This document shows, piece by piece, positions 52,760-61,337 of a stretch of DNA of 64,000 nucleotides. The number at the start of each line of letters is the position of its first letter. Position 1 is the stretch's first letter. The DNA is from Bog-756 sp963833585 (GTDB taxonomy: Bacteria; Actinomycetota; Acidimicrobiia; Acidimicrobiales; RAAP-2): NCBI GenBank assembly GCA_963833585.1, contig CAWHYF010000004.1, forward strand, positions 248,001-312,000. The letters run 5' to 3'. Under the pieces are notes generated by a model. The model made no database searches, had not been told where the DNA came from, and saw only the letters and a list, made by a program, of their open reading frames with translations. Both the position numbers and the translations under genes were made by a program.

Positions 52760-53167
52760 AGAGGTCCAAACGACGTCATCATGGTGGCCGGAACGGCCTT
52801 CGCCGCCAATCCGACCAGATTCAGAAACAGCACGCCTTCCGATCCGATCGGCCAGCTAGCCATTTCGGTGCGTGTTTACAGTTTCAATGCTGCGAAGAGG
52901 CCGGCTAGTTGGAACAAGTGGGTGAGCATGGGCCTGCTCGCTAAGGTGCCCTTCGTGACCGGGGAGCTGGGTGAGAAGGATTGCACGGCCAACTTCATCA
53001 ATACCTACATGTCCTGGGCCGACGCCAACGGCGTGTCCTATCTCGCCTGGACCTTCAACGCCGGACCCGGCTGGCCGTGCAGCGGGCCCGCCCTGATCAA
53101 CGACTACAGCGGCAACAACCCCACCCCGTACGGAGCCGGGTATCAGGCTCACTTGGCCGCGCCGTAG
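52760..53167 (+). pseudogene. C-terminal remnant of a GH5 cellulase
   Basis: The frame resumes after a TAG at about 52757 with GPNDVIMVAGTAFAANP, then DPIGQLAISVRVYSFN, then VPFVTGELGEKDCTANFIN (the nucleophile Glu region) and SYLAWTFNAGPGWPCSGPAL. This is the second half of a secreted GH5 beta-glucanase; the acid/base half and signal peptide are absent. ATG 52781 could still start translation, but the product could not be an active barrel. Confidence 0.72.
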
Positions 53168-53363
53168 TCGATCCGATCCGAACGGGGCTCGGCGGTGCCT
53201 CCAGGCGCAGCAGGATCGGAGGGCCAGGGGTAGCTGGCGCACACCTGGCCGAAGGAGCCGATCTCCAGCCGCCGCCCGCCTCTCCGAGGTTGCCGGACAC
53301 CCGAGTGTGCCGGCCCGGCAATCCATTGTCGCAACCATCCATGGCACTGGGAGTCGGGGCAGA

Positions 53364-54245
53364 ATGACAGCCGTGGATGGTCTGCCGATGCCTCGGAACC
53401 TTGTGGACGCAGCAGAAGGCGACGGACGGCAAACCTGGTTGGCAACCCTTCGGGCGACGGTGAGGGAGCTGCAGGAGCGTTGGTCGCTCACCGTGGGCGA
53501 GCCTTTCCAGCCTGGTGGTCACACAGCTTGGGTGGCTCCAGTCGTCGTCGACACCGGGGCTGATCTGGTGTTGAAGCTGGCATGGCGACACCCAGAAGCG
53601 GCGCACGAGGCGGACGGACTGCGTGAGTGGGATGGAGACGGCACCATCCGGCTGCACGCTACCCAGGAGTTCGACGACACCATCGCGCTGCTCATTGACC
53701 GCTGCGTCCCCGGGACCGCATTGGCCAGTCGACCCGAGCCCGAGCAGGACGCGGTCATTGCGGGACTACTGCGCCGGCTCTGGCGCGAGCCCCGGCCGGG
53801 TCACTGCTTCCGGTCCCTGCAGCTCATGTGCGATGAGTGGGCGGCGGAGTTCGAGCAGAAGCTTCCGGATGTCCGCACGAGTCTTGACCCTGGGCTGGCA
53901 CGGGAAGGAATAGCCCTGTTTCGGACACTCCCGGCGACAGCAGAACGGGAGGTACTGCTGTGCACCGACCTCCATGCTGGGAATGTGCTGGCCGCCCAAC
54001 GGGAACCGTGGCTCGTCATCGATCCCAAACCCCACGTCGGTGACCCCACCTACGACCCTCTCCAGCATCTCTTGAACTGCGAGGAACGGCTGCGAGCCGA
54101 CCCGCACCGGCTGGCCCGGCGAATCGCCGGCCTACTCGGGCTCGACCCGGAACGCCTTCTACTGTGGCTGTTCGCCCGGTGCGTCCAGGAGTCACCCGAT
54201 CGGCCTCAGCTTGCGGACGTGGCGCGCCGCATCGCCCCCACATAG
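53364..54245 (+). CDS. Streptomycin 6-kinase-like phosphotransferase
   Basis: A 293-residue kinase-fold protein of the APH(6) type. N-lobe Lys is in DLVLKLAWRHPEA; the catalytic loop is LCTDLHAGNVL and the metal Asp in WLVIDPKPHVGDPTYD, the APH(6) style. ATG 53364 is the likely start. The family phosphorylates streptomycin or hydroxyurea-like compounds, but many genomic homologues have other roles, so resistance should not be assumed. Another kinase-fold gene follows at 54471. Confidence 0.85.
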   Translation: MTAVDGLPMPRNLVDAAEGDGRQTWLATLRATVRELQERWSLTVGEPFQPGGHTAWVAPVVVDTGADLVLKLAWRHPEAAHEADGLREWDGDGTIRLHATQEFDDTIALLIDRCVPGTALASRPEPEQDAVIAGLLRRLWREPRPGHCFRSLQLMCDEWAAEFEQKLPDVRTSLDPGLAREGIALFRTLPATAEREVLLCTDLHAGNVLAAQREPWLVIDPKPHVGDPTYDPLQHLLNCEERLRADPHRLARRIAGLLGLDPERLLLWLFARCVQESPDRPQLADVARRIAPT

Positions 54246-54470
54246 CCGCGTGGTCATTCAAGTCGTCAGCGTTGACCTACGGATGGGTCGGAGGAGATCT
54301 TGTCGACTCGACTGCTCACCGGACGGGTCGCTGGCCTTCTCACTGATGCAGTGATTACCGGCGGGCGTAGGCAACACCCAACCTGGGGATCGGCTGCTCC
54401 ACCTGCGGATTCGAACACGGGTGCCGCTCCAGCCGTCGGGGTGGTGGTCCATTGGTGAGATCATCGGCCG

Positions 54471-55451
54471 ATGGATGAGCCAACTCCCGTGGATCCGCAC
54501 CTGGCCGGTATCGGTGGCACCCGCGTCAGCTGGGAGGAGGCACCCGCCCCGCTCCAACGATCCATCGAGGATCACCTGGGTGACACCGTCGGACGGGCCG
54601 AGAGTCAAGCTCACGGATTCTCCCCGGCACTGGCGTCGCGGCTCTTCCTTGCCGATGGTCGCCGCGCTTTCGTCAAAGCCATTGGGCCGGACGAAGAATC
54701 AGGCGCGCCGGGGGGTCAGGACTTCTACCTCCGCGAGGCGCGAATCGCGGCCGATCTGCCGAAGGATGTTCCCGCTCCTCGACTGATGGATTCTTGGACG
54801 GCTGACCGGTGGGTCGTGCTCCTGTTCGAGGACATTCCGGGTCGTCACCCGGCCTTGCCCTGGAACGAGGGGGATTTCACTCGGGTGCTTGGTGCTATGG
54901 CCCTCCTGGAAGACGTCCTCACCCCCAGCCCGATTCCCGCCCGGAAGGCAGGCATTCCCGGAAACGAGAACTACTGGAGATATCTCACCGAGGCCCCAGC
55001 CCTGCTTGAGCGCCTCACCGACCTGGACCCTTGGGTTCACACAAACATCGATCAGCTTGCCGAGATCGCGTCACAGGCCGAGCGTTCTTGCATAGGGACC
55101 ACCCTGCTGCATTCGGACATCCGCGCCGACAACATTCTCCTCACAGAAGATCGGGTGGTGTTCGTCGACTGGCCACATGCCTCAATCGGAGCCGCCTGGA
55201 TCGATCTGCTCTTTTTCCTGCCCAGCGCGGCCATGCAGGGGTCTCCCGATCCCCAGGACGTGTTCTGGAGCCATCCAGTGGCCAATGAAGCCAGTCCGGC
55301 TGCGGTCCGGGCGGTGCTCGCCGGTGTTGCCGGATTCTTTGTCTTCGGGGCCACCCAGCCGGCTCCACCGGGACTGCCGATGCTGAGACGGTTTCAGCTG
55401 GCGCAAGGCATCGAAGCGACCAAGTGGCTTCACCGGATGGCAGACACCTGA
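54471..55451 (+). CDS. APH-like phosphotransferase
   Basis: A 326-residue aminoglycoside/choline-kinase-like protein. The N-lobe Lys is in RRAFVKAIGPDEE, the catalytic loop is LHSDIRADNILL with its Asp and Asn, and the metal Asp in VVFVDWPHASIG. It follows another kinase gene by 225 bases and precedes a DHA2 exporter. The substrate is unknown; proximity to an exporter could suggest drug or metabolite handling. Confidence 0.85.
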   Translation: MDEPTPVDPHLAGIGGTRVSWEEAPAPLQRSIEDHLGDTVGRAESQAHGFSPALASRLFLADGRRAFVKAIGPDEESGAPGGQDFYLREARIAADLPKDVPAPRLMDSWTADRWVVLLFEDIPGRHPALPWNEGDFTRVLGAMALLEDVLTPSPIPARKAGIPGNENYWRYLTEAPALLERLTDLDPWVHTNIDQLAEIASQAERSCIGTTLLHSDIRADNILLTEDRVVFVDWPHASIGAAWIDLLFFLPSAAMQGSPDPQDVFWSHPVANEASPAAVRAVLAGVAGFFVFGATQPAPPGLPMLRRFQLAQGIEATKWLHRMADT

Positions 55452-55667
55452 GCTGGGCATTCGTACTCAGTCACGCCTCTCTGGCAAGTCTCCGGGTGGT
55501 CAGGAAGTGGTGTGGCGAGATTACGACAGGGAGTATGGCCTTGTACGGTGGTAGTCAGATGGTGAACGCAGTAACCGGAACAGATCCCAAGGCGGGCTCG
55601 GTCGCCCATGGCATCTGCCTGGTCGACCAACCGTCACCGACTGTTGAAGAGAACCTGGACGTCGCCC

Positions 55668-57302
55668 ATGACTGAGGTGACCACAGCTCCGGTCGATGAA
55701 GAGGCCGATGCGAGCGCCGAGCACCGGCGGATCCTGGTGATCCTCGGTGCCCTGATGATGGGAATGGCCCTGGCCGCCCTCGACCAGACCATCGTGGCGA
55801 CGGCGCTCCCCACCATCGCCGGCGACCTCCACGGGCTCAACCACCTGTCGTGGGTGGTGACGGCGTACCTCCTGACCACCTGCATCTCCACGCCACTCTG
55901 GGGAAAGCTCGGCGACCTCTACGGCCGCAAAGCGCTCTTCCAGCTCGCCATCGTGATCTTCCTGGTCGGGTCCGTTCTGTCAGGGCTGTCCCAGTCCATG
56001 GCCGAACTCATCGCTTTCCGGGCCATACAGGGGATCGGTGCCGGCGGGCTGATGGTCGGGGCCCAGGCCATCATGGGCGACGTCGTATCGGCCCGTCAGC
56101 GGGGCAAGTACATGGGCTACTTCGGCGTCGTCTTCGGCGTCACCAACGTAGCGGGTCCACTCCTCGGCGGCTTCTTCACCGAGCACCTCTCATGGCGCTG
56201 GATCTTCTACATCAACCTGCCGCTCGGCATCGTCGCTTTGTTCGTCGTGGCCGCCGTACTCCACCTCCCGGTCAAGCGGGTACCGCACAAGATCGATTGG
56301 GCCGGGACCGCCTTCCTCTCTGTCGGCGTCACATGCATTATCTTGCTCACCACCTGGGCCGGCTCGGAATATGCCTGGGGCTCGACGGTCATCATTGGCG
56401 TCGGACTGCTCGCCGTGGCGTCCCTGAGCATCTTCTGCTTTATCGAGACAAAGGCCTCCGAGCCCATCATCCCGCTCTGGCTCTTCAAGAACCGGACCTT
56501 TACCGCCACTTCGGCCGTCGGATTCATCATCGGCTTCGCCATGTTCGGGGCCATCATCTACCTGCCCCTGTACCTCCAGGTCGTCCACGGAGTCTCGCCG
56601 ACCCTCTCGGGCCTCGAACTCCTGCCGATGATCGGCGGCATGCTGACCACCTTCATCTCCAGCGGGCGCATTGTGACCCGGACCGGGCGCTACAAGGTTT
56701 TTCCGATCGTGGGCACGGGGGTCCTCTCCATCGGGCTACTCTCGCTCACCCAGCTTGGGCCGCACACCACCTACGGGGAAGTGGCAGTCTTCATGTTCAT
56801 CACCGGGCTCGGCATTGGCCTGGTCATGCAGGTGCTGGTGGTCGCCGTGCAGAACGCGGTGCCGTATTCCGCGCTGGGAGTGGCCACGGCGACTTCGACG
56901 TTCTTCCGGACCATCGGGGGGGCCTTCGGAGTGGCCGTTCTCGGTGCCGTCTTCGCCAACCGCCTGATCTCACAACTCAAGTTGCACGCCACGACGGCCG
57001 AGCTGAAGTTGGTCAGCGGATCGAACGTCACCGCCAACCCTGCCCAGATCGACCATCTTCCAGCCGCGCAGCGCACCTTTGTCGTCGGCGCCTTCAGCCA
57101 TTCGGTCGAAACGGCGTTCTTGGTCGCTGTACCATTTGCCGTCCTCGGCTTCATCCTGAGCTGGCTCATCAAGGAGATCCCCCTCCGCACGACGGCCTTC
57201 GTCGCCACCAGCGGTCACGATGGTGAACGACGGAAAGCCAGCGATGGGCCCGGGGAAGCAGTCGACGATTCCACCGCGCCGGAGGTGGGCGCGACTGGAT
57301 AG
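55668..57302 (+). CDS. DHA2-type MFS exporter (EmrB/QacA subfamily)
   Basis: A 544-residue transporter with 14 predicted helices. Motif D1-like LDQTIVATALPTIAGDL, the motif A region GKLGDLYGRKALF and motif C-like GPLLGGFFTEHLSWRWIFYIN are complete. Such proteins export drugs and lipophilic cations using the proton gradient. The start is ATG 55668; the upstream extension has no transport character. No regulator is adjacent, except the ArsR-type downstream. Confidence 0.93.
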   Translation: MTEVTTAPVDEEADASAEHRRILVILGALMMGMALAALDQTIVATALPTIAGDLHGLNHLSWVVTAYLLTTCISTPLWGKLGDLYGRKALFQLAIVIFLVGSVLSGLSQSMAELIAFRAIQGIGAGGLMVGAQAIMGDVVSARQRGKYMGYFGVVFGVTNVAGPLLGGFFTEHLSWRWIFYINLPLGIVALFVVAAVLHLPVKRVPHKIDWAGTAFLSVGVTCIILLTTWAGSEYAWGSTVIIGVGLLAVASLSIFCFIETKASEPIIPLWLFKNRTFTATSAVGFIIGFAMFGAIIYLPLYLQVVHGVSPTLSGLELLPMIGGMLTTFISSGRIVTRTGRYKVFPIVGTGVLSIGLLSLTQLGPHTTYGEVAVFMFITGLGIGLVMQVLVVAVQNAVPYSALGVATATSTFFRTIGGAFGVAVLGAVFANRLISQLKLHATTAELKLVSGSNVTANPAQIDHLPAAQRTFVVGAFSHSVETAFLVAVPFAVLGFILSWLIKEIPLRTTAFVATSGHDGERRKASDGPGEAVDDSTAPEVGATG

Positions 57303-57424
57303 TTGTGAGCCTGATGGTCGACTGTCCGAGTACGGTTTCTCCCAGCCTGCAGGTCTCAACCCGCCGGGCTGGGGACGAAGGCACGAAGGGTCCCGCCTGG
57401 CCGACGTGGGTGGAACCTTTGACA

Positions 57425-57775
57425 TCAAGTGTCGATGGTCGCCCGCAGTTCGGCCAGTCGGTCGCGGTTCAAGGAGTACCAGACCCACCTCCCCCGGCGC
57501 TCACCTCGCACCAGCCCCGCCTCACTCAGGATCTTCAGGTGATGGGAGATGGTTGGCTGAGCCTTGCCGAGAGGGTCCACGAAATCGCAAACACAGACCT
57601 CGCCATCGGCTGCCGCTGCAAGCATGCTCAGGACTCGCAGGCGAACCGGGTCGGAAAGCGCAGCAAAGCCCTTTGCCAGCTCGGCGGCGTCAGTTGCGTC
57701 AAGAGGGGCGGCCAGCACCGATGGACAGCACTCCGTCGGTGGTGCGACCTCGATGGTGGAGCTACGTCCGGGCAT
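57425..57775 (-). CDS. arsR: ArsR-family arsenic/metal-responsive repressor
   Basis: A 116-residue winged-helix repressor. The core FAALSDPVRLRVLSML, the metal motif EVCVCDF on the recognition region, and QPTISHHLKILSEAGLV with the recognition helix match ArsR proteins using Cys pairs for As(III)/Sb(III). An extra CC pair lies near residue 16. ATG 57775 is preferred because GGAG stands 8 bases before it; ATG 57796 is in frame too. It is divergent from arsI-aquaporin-arsC, and two palindromes lie between them. It should be released by arsenite. Confidence 0.92.
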   Translation of the reverse strand: MPGRSSTIEVAPPTECCPSVLAAPLDATDAAELAKGFAALSDPVRLRVLSMLAAAADGEVCVCDFVDPLGKAQPTISHHLKILSEAGLVRGERRGRWVWYSLNRDRLAELRATIDT

Positions 57776-57794
57776 CTGCATTTCTCCGTTATCC

Positions 57795-57818
57795 ATTGAC
57801 AGCTATCGATAGGTCAAT
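57795..57818. promoter_or_regulatory. ArsR operator-like palindrome
   Basis: ATTGAC-AG-CTATCGATAG-GTCAAT: outer 6-bp inverted repeat around a perfect 10-bp palindrome. It lies in the arsR-arsI intergenic region, overlapping the upstream ATG of arsR. The half-sites fit ArsR/SmtB operators. Confidence 0.6.
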
Positions 57819-57823
57819 CATAA

Positions 57824-57835
57824 TCGATGCATCGA
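57824..57835. promoter_or_regulatory. Second palindrome upstream of arsI
   Basis: TCGATGCATCGA, a perfect 12-bp palindrome, 28 bases before the arsI start. It may be a second ArsR site or overlap the promoter. Confidence 0.4.
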
Positions 57836-57862
57836 CCATCTTCAATGGATACCGGAGGAGTC

Positions 57863-58342
57863 ATGTCCAGAGTTCAACTCGCTCTCAATGTGAGCGACAT
57901 CGAGGAGTCTGTCGAGTTCTACACAAAGCTCTTCGGATCCGGACCGGCAAAGCGCCAACCGGGATATGCCAACTTCGCAATCTCCGATCCTCCCTTGAAG
58001 CTGGTGCTGGTAGAGGTCCGTGACCAACGGGGGGCCGGTGTCGTGGGTGCGCTCAACCACCTGGGAGTGGAGGTGGAATCCACCGACGAGGTGGCCCAGG
58101 CGAGCCAGACCCTCACTGAAGAGGGCCTCGAAACCGAGGTTCAGGACGGGGCCACCTGTTGCTTCGCGGTACAGGACAAGGTGTGGGTGAACGATCCTGA
58201 CGGGGCTCCGTGGGAGGTCTATACCATTCTGGCCGATGCCCCGTCAGAGTCGGGCATTGCCGGGGACGGGACGTGCTGCCCGCCCGCCGTCGAAGGGGGT
58301 CCGGTGACGGTGAGTGGCACCGCAAGCGCATCCTGCTGCTGA
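57863..58342 (+). CDS. arsI: ArsI/CadI-type VOC protein, likely C-As lyase
   Basis: A 159-residue VOC dioxygenase-like protein. QLALNVSDIEESVEFYTKLF starts the first module; LNHLGVEVES holds a metal His; GATCCFAVQDKVWVNDPDG contains the Cys pair that ArsI lyases use to bind trivalent organoarsenicals. Extra Cys pairs close the C-terminus (TCCPP, SCC). The family demethylates or breaks C-As bonds. A strong CGGAGGAG precedes ATG 57863. It leads the ars operon under ArsR control. CadI (cadmium-induced) is the alternative name for close relatives. Confidence 0.85.
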   Translation: MSRVQLALNVSDIEESVEFYTKLFGSGPAKRQPGYANFAISDPPLKLVLVEVRDQRGAGVVGALNHLGVEVESTDEVAQASQTLTEEGLETEVQDGATCCFAVQDKVWVNDPDGAPWEVYTILADAPSESGIAGDGTCCPPAVEGGPVTVSGTASASCC

Positions 58343-58367
58343 CCTCCGACGAGCACGGATCCGCACG

Positions 58368-59126
58368 GTGAATCAGAACCCGCTCTGGCGCAGGTTGCTG
58401 GCCGAACTGCTCGGCAGTGCCTTCCTGGCCGCCACCGTCATAGGTTCCGGCATTGCCGCTCAACAGTTGTCGCCAGGAAACAGTGGCCTCCAACTGTTCG
58501 AGAACGCCGCGGCAACCGCCGCCGGGCTGTACGCCATCATCCTGATGTTCGGTCCGGTGTCAGGTGCCCATTTCAATCCCGTGGTGTCGTTCGTGGACGC
58601 CGTGTTTGGCGGTTTGAGATGGAGGACCGCGGTTGCCTACCTCCCTGTTCAGACGGTGGGCTGTATAGGCGGCGCGGTGATCGCCAACCTGATGTTCTCC
58701 AAGGCGGCGGTGTCCATCTCCACCCACCACCGTGCCTCCCCAGCTCATTTCCTCTCGGAGGTCGTGGCCACTTTGGGCCTCATCCTGGTCATCTTCGCGC
58801 TGGCTCGTAGCGGGCGGTCCGGGAGCGCGGCTGCGGCAGTCGGTGCCTATATCGGAGCCGCGTACTTCTTCACCAGCTCGACCAGTTTCGCCAACCCGGC
58901 CATCTCGGTCGGGAGGATGTTCTCCAACACCTTCGCCGGAATCTCGCCATCCTCAGTGCCCAGCTTTATCGCTGCCCAGATCGTCGGGGGCATACTGGCC
59001 GTTGGGGTAATCAAACTGCTCTATCCCGACATCACCCCCGCCGAAGCGGCCGACATCATGGTCCCGCACGACGACGGCACCGAGACCGTCGGTCGGCCCC
59101 GGACTCTTGCCAAGGACTCTCGGTGA
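58368..59126 (+). CDS. Aquaporin/aquaglyceroporin (AqpS/Mip type)
   Basis: A 252-residue MIP channel with six helices. The two NPA boxes are NPV (HFNPVVS) and NPA (FANPAIS), both at re-entrant half helices. In ars operons, such channels let arsenite made by ArsC leave the cell. GTG 58368 is chosen since MNQNPLWRRLLAELLG is the normal N-terminus. Its TGA overlaps the arsC GTG (GTGA), so they are coupled. The long hydrophilic tail is ordinary for this group. Confidence 0.9.
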   Translation: MNQNPLWRRLLAELLGSAFLAATVIGSGIAAQQLSPGNSGLQLFENAAATAAGLYAIILMFGPVSGAHFNPVVSFVDAVFGGLRWRTAVAYLPVQTVGCIGGAVIANLMFSKAAVSISTHHRASPAHFLSEVVATLGLILVIFALARSGRSGSAAAAVGAYIGAAYFFTSSTSFANPAISVGRMFSNTFAGISPSSVPSFIAAQIVGGILAVGVIKLLYPDITPAEAADIMVPHDDGTETVGRPRTLAKDSR

Positions 59127-59599
59127 GGGAGAAGCCGACTGTTCTGTTCCTGTGCGTCCACAATGCCGGGCGCAGCTTGGCGGCACGGGTGCTTCTGGAC
59201 CATTATGCCGAAGGCCGCATCCGAGTCGAGTCGGCGGGATCAGAGCCGGGAAGTGAGCTCAACCCGTCGGTCGTCGCCATCCTGAGGGAGCGGGGCCTCG
59301 ATCCTTCGCAGGAATTTCCCAAGCCGCTGACCGACGAAACCGCACGGATGGCTGATGTAATCGTGGCGATGGGGTGTGGGGACACCTGCCCCGTCTATCC
59401 CGGCAAGCGATATCTGGACTGGGAGCTCGATGACCCAGCGGGACTGGCCGAGGGGCAAGTACGTCCGATCGTGGATGAAATCGACCGCAGGGTCCGGGAG
59501 TTGCTCGCCGAGATCGCGCCGACTTCCCAGACAAGCGCGCCGGGTGCCAAAGCTCAACGTACCGGCGAATGGCCCACAACCTTTGTGGTCGAGTCCTAG
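59123..59599 (+). CDS. arsC: Arsenate reductase (low-molecular-weight phosphatase type)
   Basis: A 158-residue LMW-PTP-fold reductase. The P-loop CVHNAGRS is at about residues 11-18 and the Asp-containing motif at KRYLDWELDDPAG. This is the CX5R family that turns As(V) into As(III) with thiols. A single further Cys pair region GCGDTCP may serve the thiol relay. GTG 59123 overlaps the aquaporin stop (GTGA). It ends the arsI-aqp-arsC operon. Confidence 0.92.
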   Translation: MREKPTVLFLCVHNAGRSLAARVLLDHYAEGRIRVESAGSEPGSELNPSVVAILRERGLDPSQEFPKPLTDETARMADVIVAMGCGDTCPVYPGKRYLDWELDDPAGLAEGQVRPIVDEIDRRVRELLAEIAPTSQTSAPGAKAQRTGEWPTTFVVES

Positions 59600-59970
59600 G
59601 TCACGCTGGCAGCCGGCGGAAGGCAGGACCGCATGGCGTCCGCTGAGCCACCGGCGAGAAGGATCGTCCATGAGGTACGACGAGTTGAATCAGCTGCCAC
59701 CGGCCGGCAGTTCCCAGCGTGTCAACGGGCGTGGTGGTGTCACCGGACGACGGGCTCAAGTCGCTTTCGACCGGCGGCATAGGACTGGTACTGGTACGGG
59801 TACTGGTACCTGCCCCCAGGTGCTGCCGAGAGCGCCCCGCGCTTCGACCGTGATCTGGTCAGCCAATCCACAGGTGCTCGCTACGTAAGGACGACGAGCG
59901 GGGACCGGTTGCTCAGGGACGGGCGGCACCGCGAGCGGGCCCGCGGGCGTTCGATGTGCCGCCGGTCAGT
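59600..59970. other. Gap with a doubtful ORF
   Basis: No recognisable gene. A 72-codon frame at 59670-59888 with GAGAAGGA upstream has an unusual TGTGTGT tract but no family. A short repeat lies at 59783-59810. Confidence 0.45.
59783..59810. repeat. 6-bp tandem repeat tract
   Basis: Four imperfect copies of ACTGGT (third copy ACGGGT). It is a possible phase-variable slip site, but the surrounding reading frame is unproven. Confidence 0.6.
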
Positions 59971-60777
59971 TCAATCGCTCCAGTCGACCCCGTAAATCCG
60001 AATGGGCTCGGTTAACCCTTTCAGGCGGTGCTCACCTCGGTCGGCAAAGCGGAACGATTTGCCCATGCAGAGTTCACGGACCGCCACCGAAACCGCGATG
60101 TCGCCGTCGGATGCGGCAGCGCAGAGCCGAGCGGCCAGCTGGACCGCCGCTCCAAACAGGTCGTCATTGTCATCGGTGACCGGTTCGCCCGCGCTGATAC
60201 CGATACTGATGTGGAACGGTGTGTCGGCCGACTGGTTGCGTTGCCGAAGGCGCCGTTGGACCGAAACCGCAAAGGTCACGGCAGCCACGACGGAGGTAAA
60301 GGCGGCCATGATGCCGTCGCCCGTGTGTTTTACTTCGCGACCCTCATGGGTAGCGAGGCCGTCACGAACAATGGAGTTGTGCTCGCCAAGTAATCGCATG
60401 TGGCCCTCATCGCCGAGTTGCTGCGTTTGAGCAACCGACCCGCACACATCGGTGAACACAATCGCCCGCATGGCCGGCGCGGTGTACGCCGTGCCCGGGG
60501 GATGGTCGGGCATGGATCCCATGAAGGCGTTCAGGGGTGTTCTCGTGTCGAACTCCAAGACCGTGCTGGCCACCATCCCGTGCGACTCTTGATGCACGGC
60601 CTCGACCGCTTGTTTGGTTGGCCCCTCCACGAGGCAAAAGACTGATCCATTCTCCGGATCGAACCAGTAGGTGTGGTATTTGACTCCGTGTTTCTCCTGT
60701 ACTCCCAGGTCCAGGAGGTGGGCTGCAGCCAGTTGCTCGGCGGATGCCCCCGGCGCCTCATGGCGGTCGATATACAT
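59971..60777 (-). CDS. Class III nucleotide cyclase with N-terminal DUF4242 domain
   Basis: A 268-residue protein. The first ~85 residues are a DUF4242-type (nickel-binding SCO4226-like) domain, with DRHEAPGASAEQLAAAHL and VKYHTYWFDPENGSVFCLVE. The cyclase domain has metal Asp in IVFTDVCGS, substrate Lys and Asp in EVKHTGDGIMAAF, and Arg in LAARL. The Asn normally before AAR is replaced by Gln (VQLAARL). It is probably an adenylate cyclase, regulated by metal or ligand at the N-terminus. ATG 60777 is the likely start. Confidence 0.88.
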   Translation of the reverse strand: MYIDRHEAPGASAEQLAAAHLLDLGVQEKHGVKYHTYWFDPENGSVFCLVEGPTKQAVEAVHQESHGMVASTVLEFDTRTPLNAFMGSMPDHPPGTAYTAPAMRAIVFTDVCGSVAQTQQLGDEGHMRLLGEHNSIVRDGLATHEGREVKHTGDGIMAAFTSVVAAVTFAVSVQRRLRQRNQSADTPFHISIGISAGEPVTDDNDDLFGAAVQLAARLCAAASDGDIAVSVAVRELCMGKSFRFADRGEHRLKGLTEPIRIYGVDWSD

Positions 60778-61018
60778 CGGCACAATGCCAAAAATGTACA
60801 CCTCAACCGGACACCCGTACCCGGGGCCGAGGATCGGCGACAGGAGCAGACGGTGGCTGGGACGCCCCTGCCCGATCCGGCTGCAGTGGATCAAAGTCCC
60901 TGCACAAAGTCATCGCTTCGGACGGTCAGAACATCGCTCTGGGCAGCGACGCACACAGTGGCAAGTTGGGTGCTGCGGGTGTATCTTCATTGGTTTCGCC
61001 GACTGGTCGGAGGTCGAG

Positions 61019-61180
61019 ATGAGCGAAACCGTCGTGTATCGGTGCCCAGACTGCGGCTCTACGCAGGTGCCAAAGTTGGTGGTCAGGGGCTCGGGCATGA
61101 TGGACTCCGGAGTGACCCACCGGTGTCGGTCTTGCGACTCGGAGTGGGCCGATGGGGTGTCCGTCGGAAGGGCCTGCTGA
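61019..61180 (+). CDS. Small zinc-ribbon protein
   Basis: A 53-residue protein with two CxxC knuckles (CPDCGS near residue 9 and CRSCDS near residue 36), a classic zinc ribbon. A GGAGG five bases before ATG 61019 supports translation. It may bind nucleic acid or stabilise a partner. It is divergent from the cyclase gene. Confidence 0.75.
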   Translation: MSETVVYRCPDCGSTQVPKLVVRGSGMMDSGVTHRCRSCDSEWADGVSVGRAC

Positions 61181-61337
61181 GTCAGAGCGAAGGAACCGGC
61201 CCGGCGATGCGGGGCGGTCAACGGGGACGGTGTCACCCACGGCGACGGCACCAAGGTGAACGCTTCGCGAACTTCCGGACGCGGTCGAGAGGGAATCCGG
61301 TGTGCCGGCTCGTTCTGTCTAGATCCAAGGAGCCACG

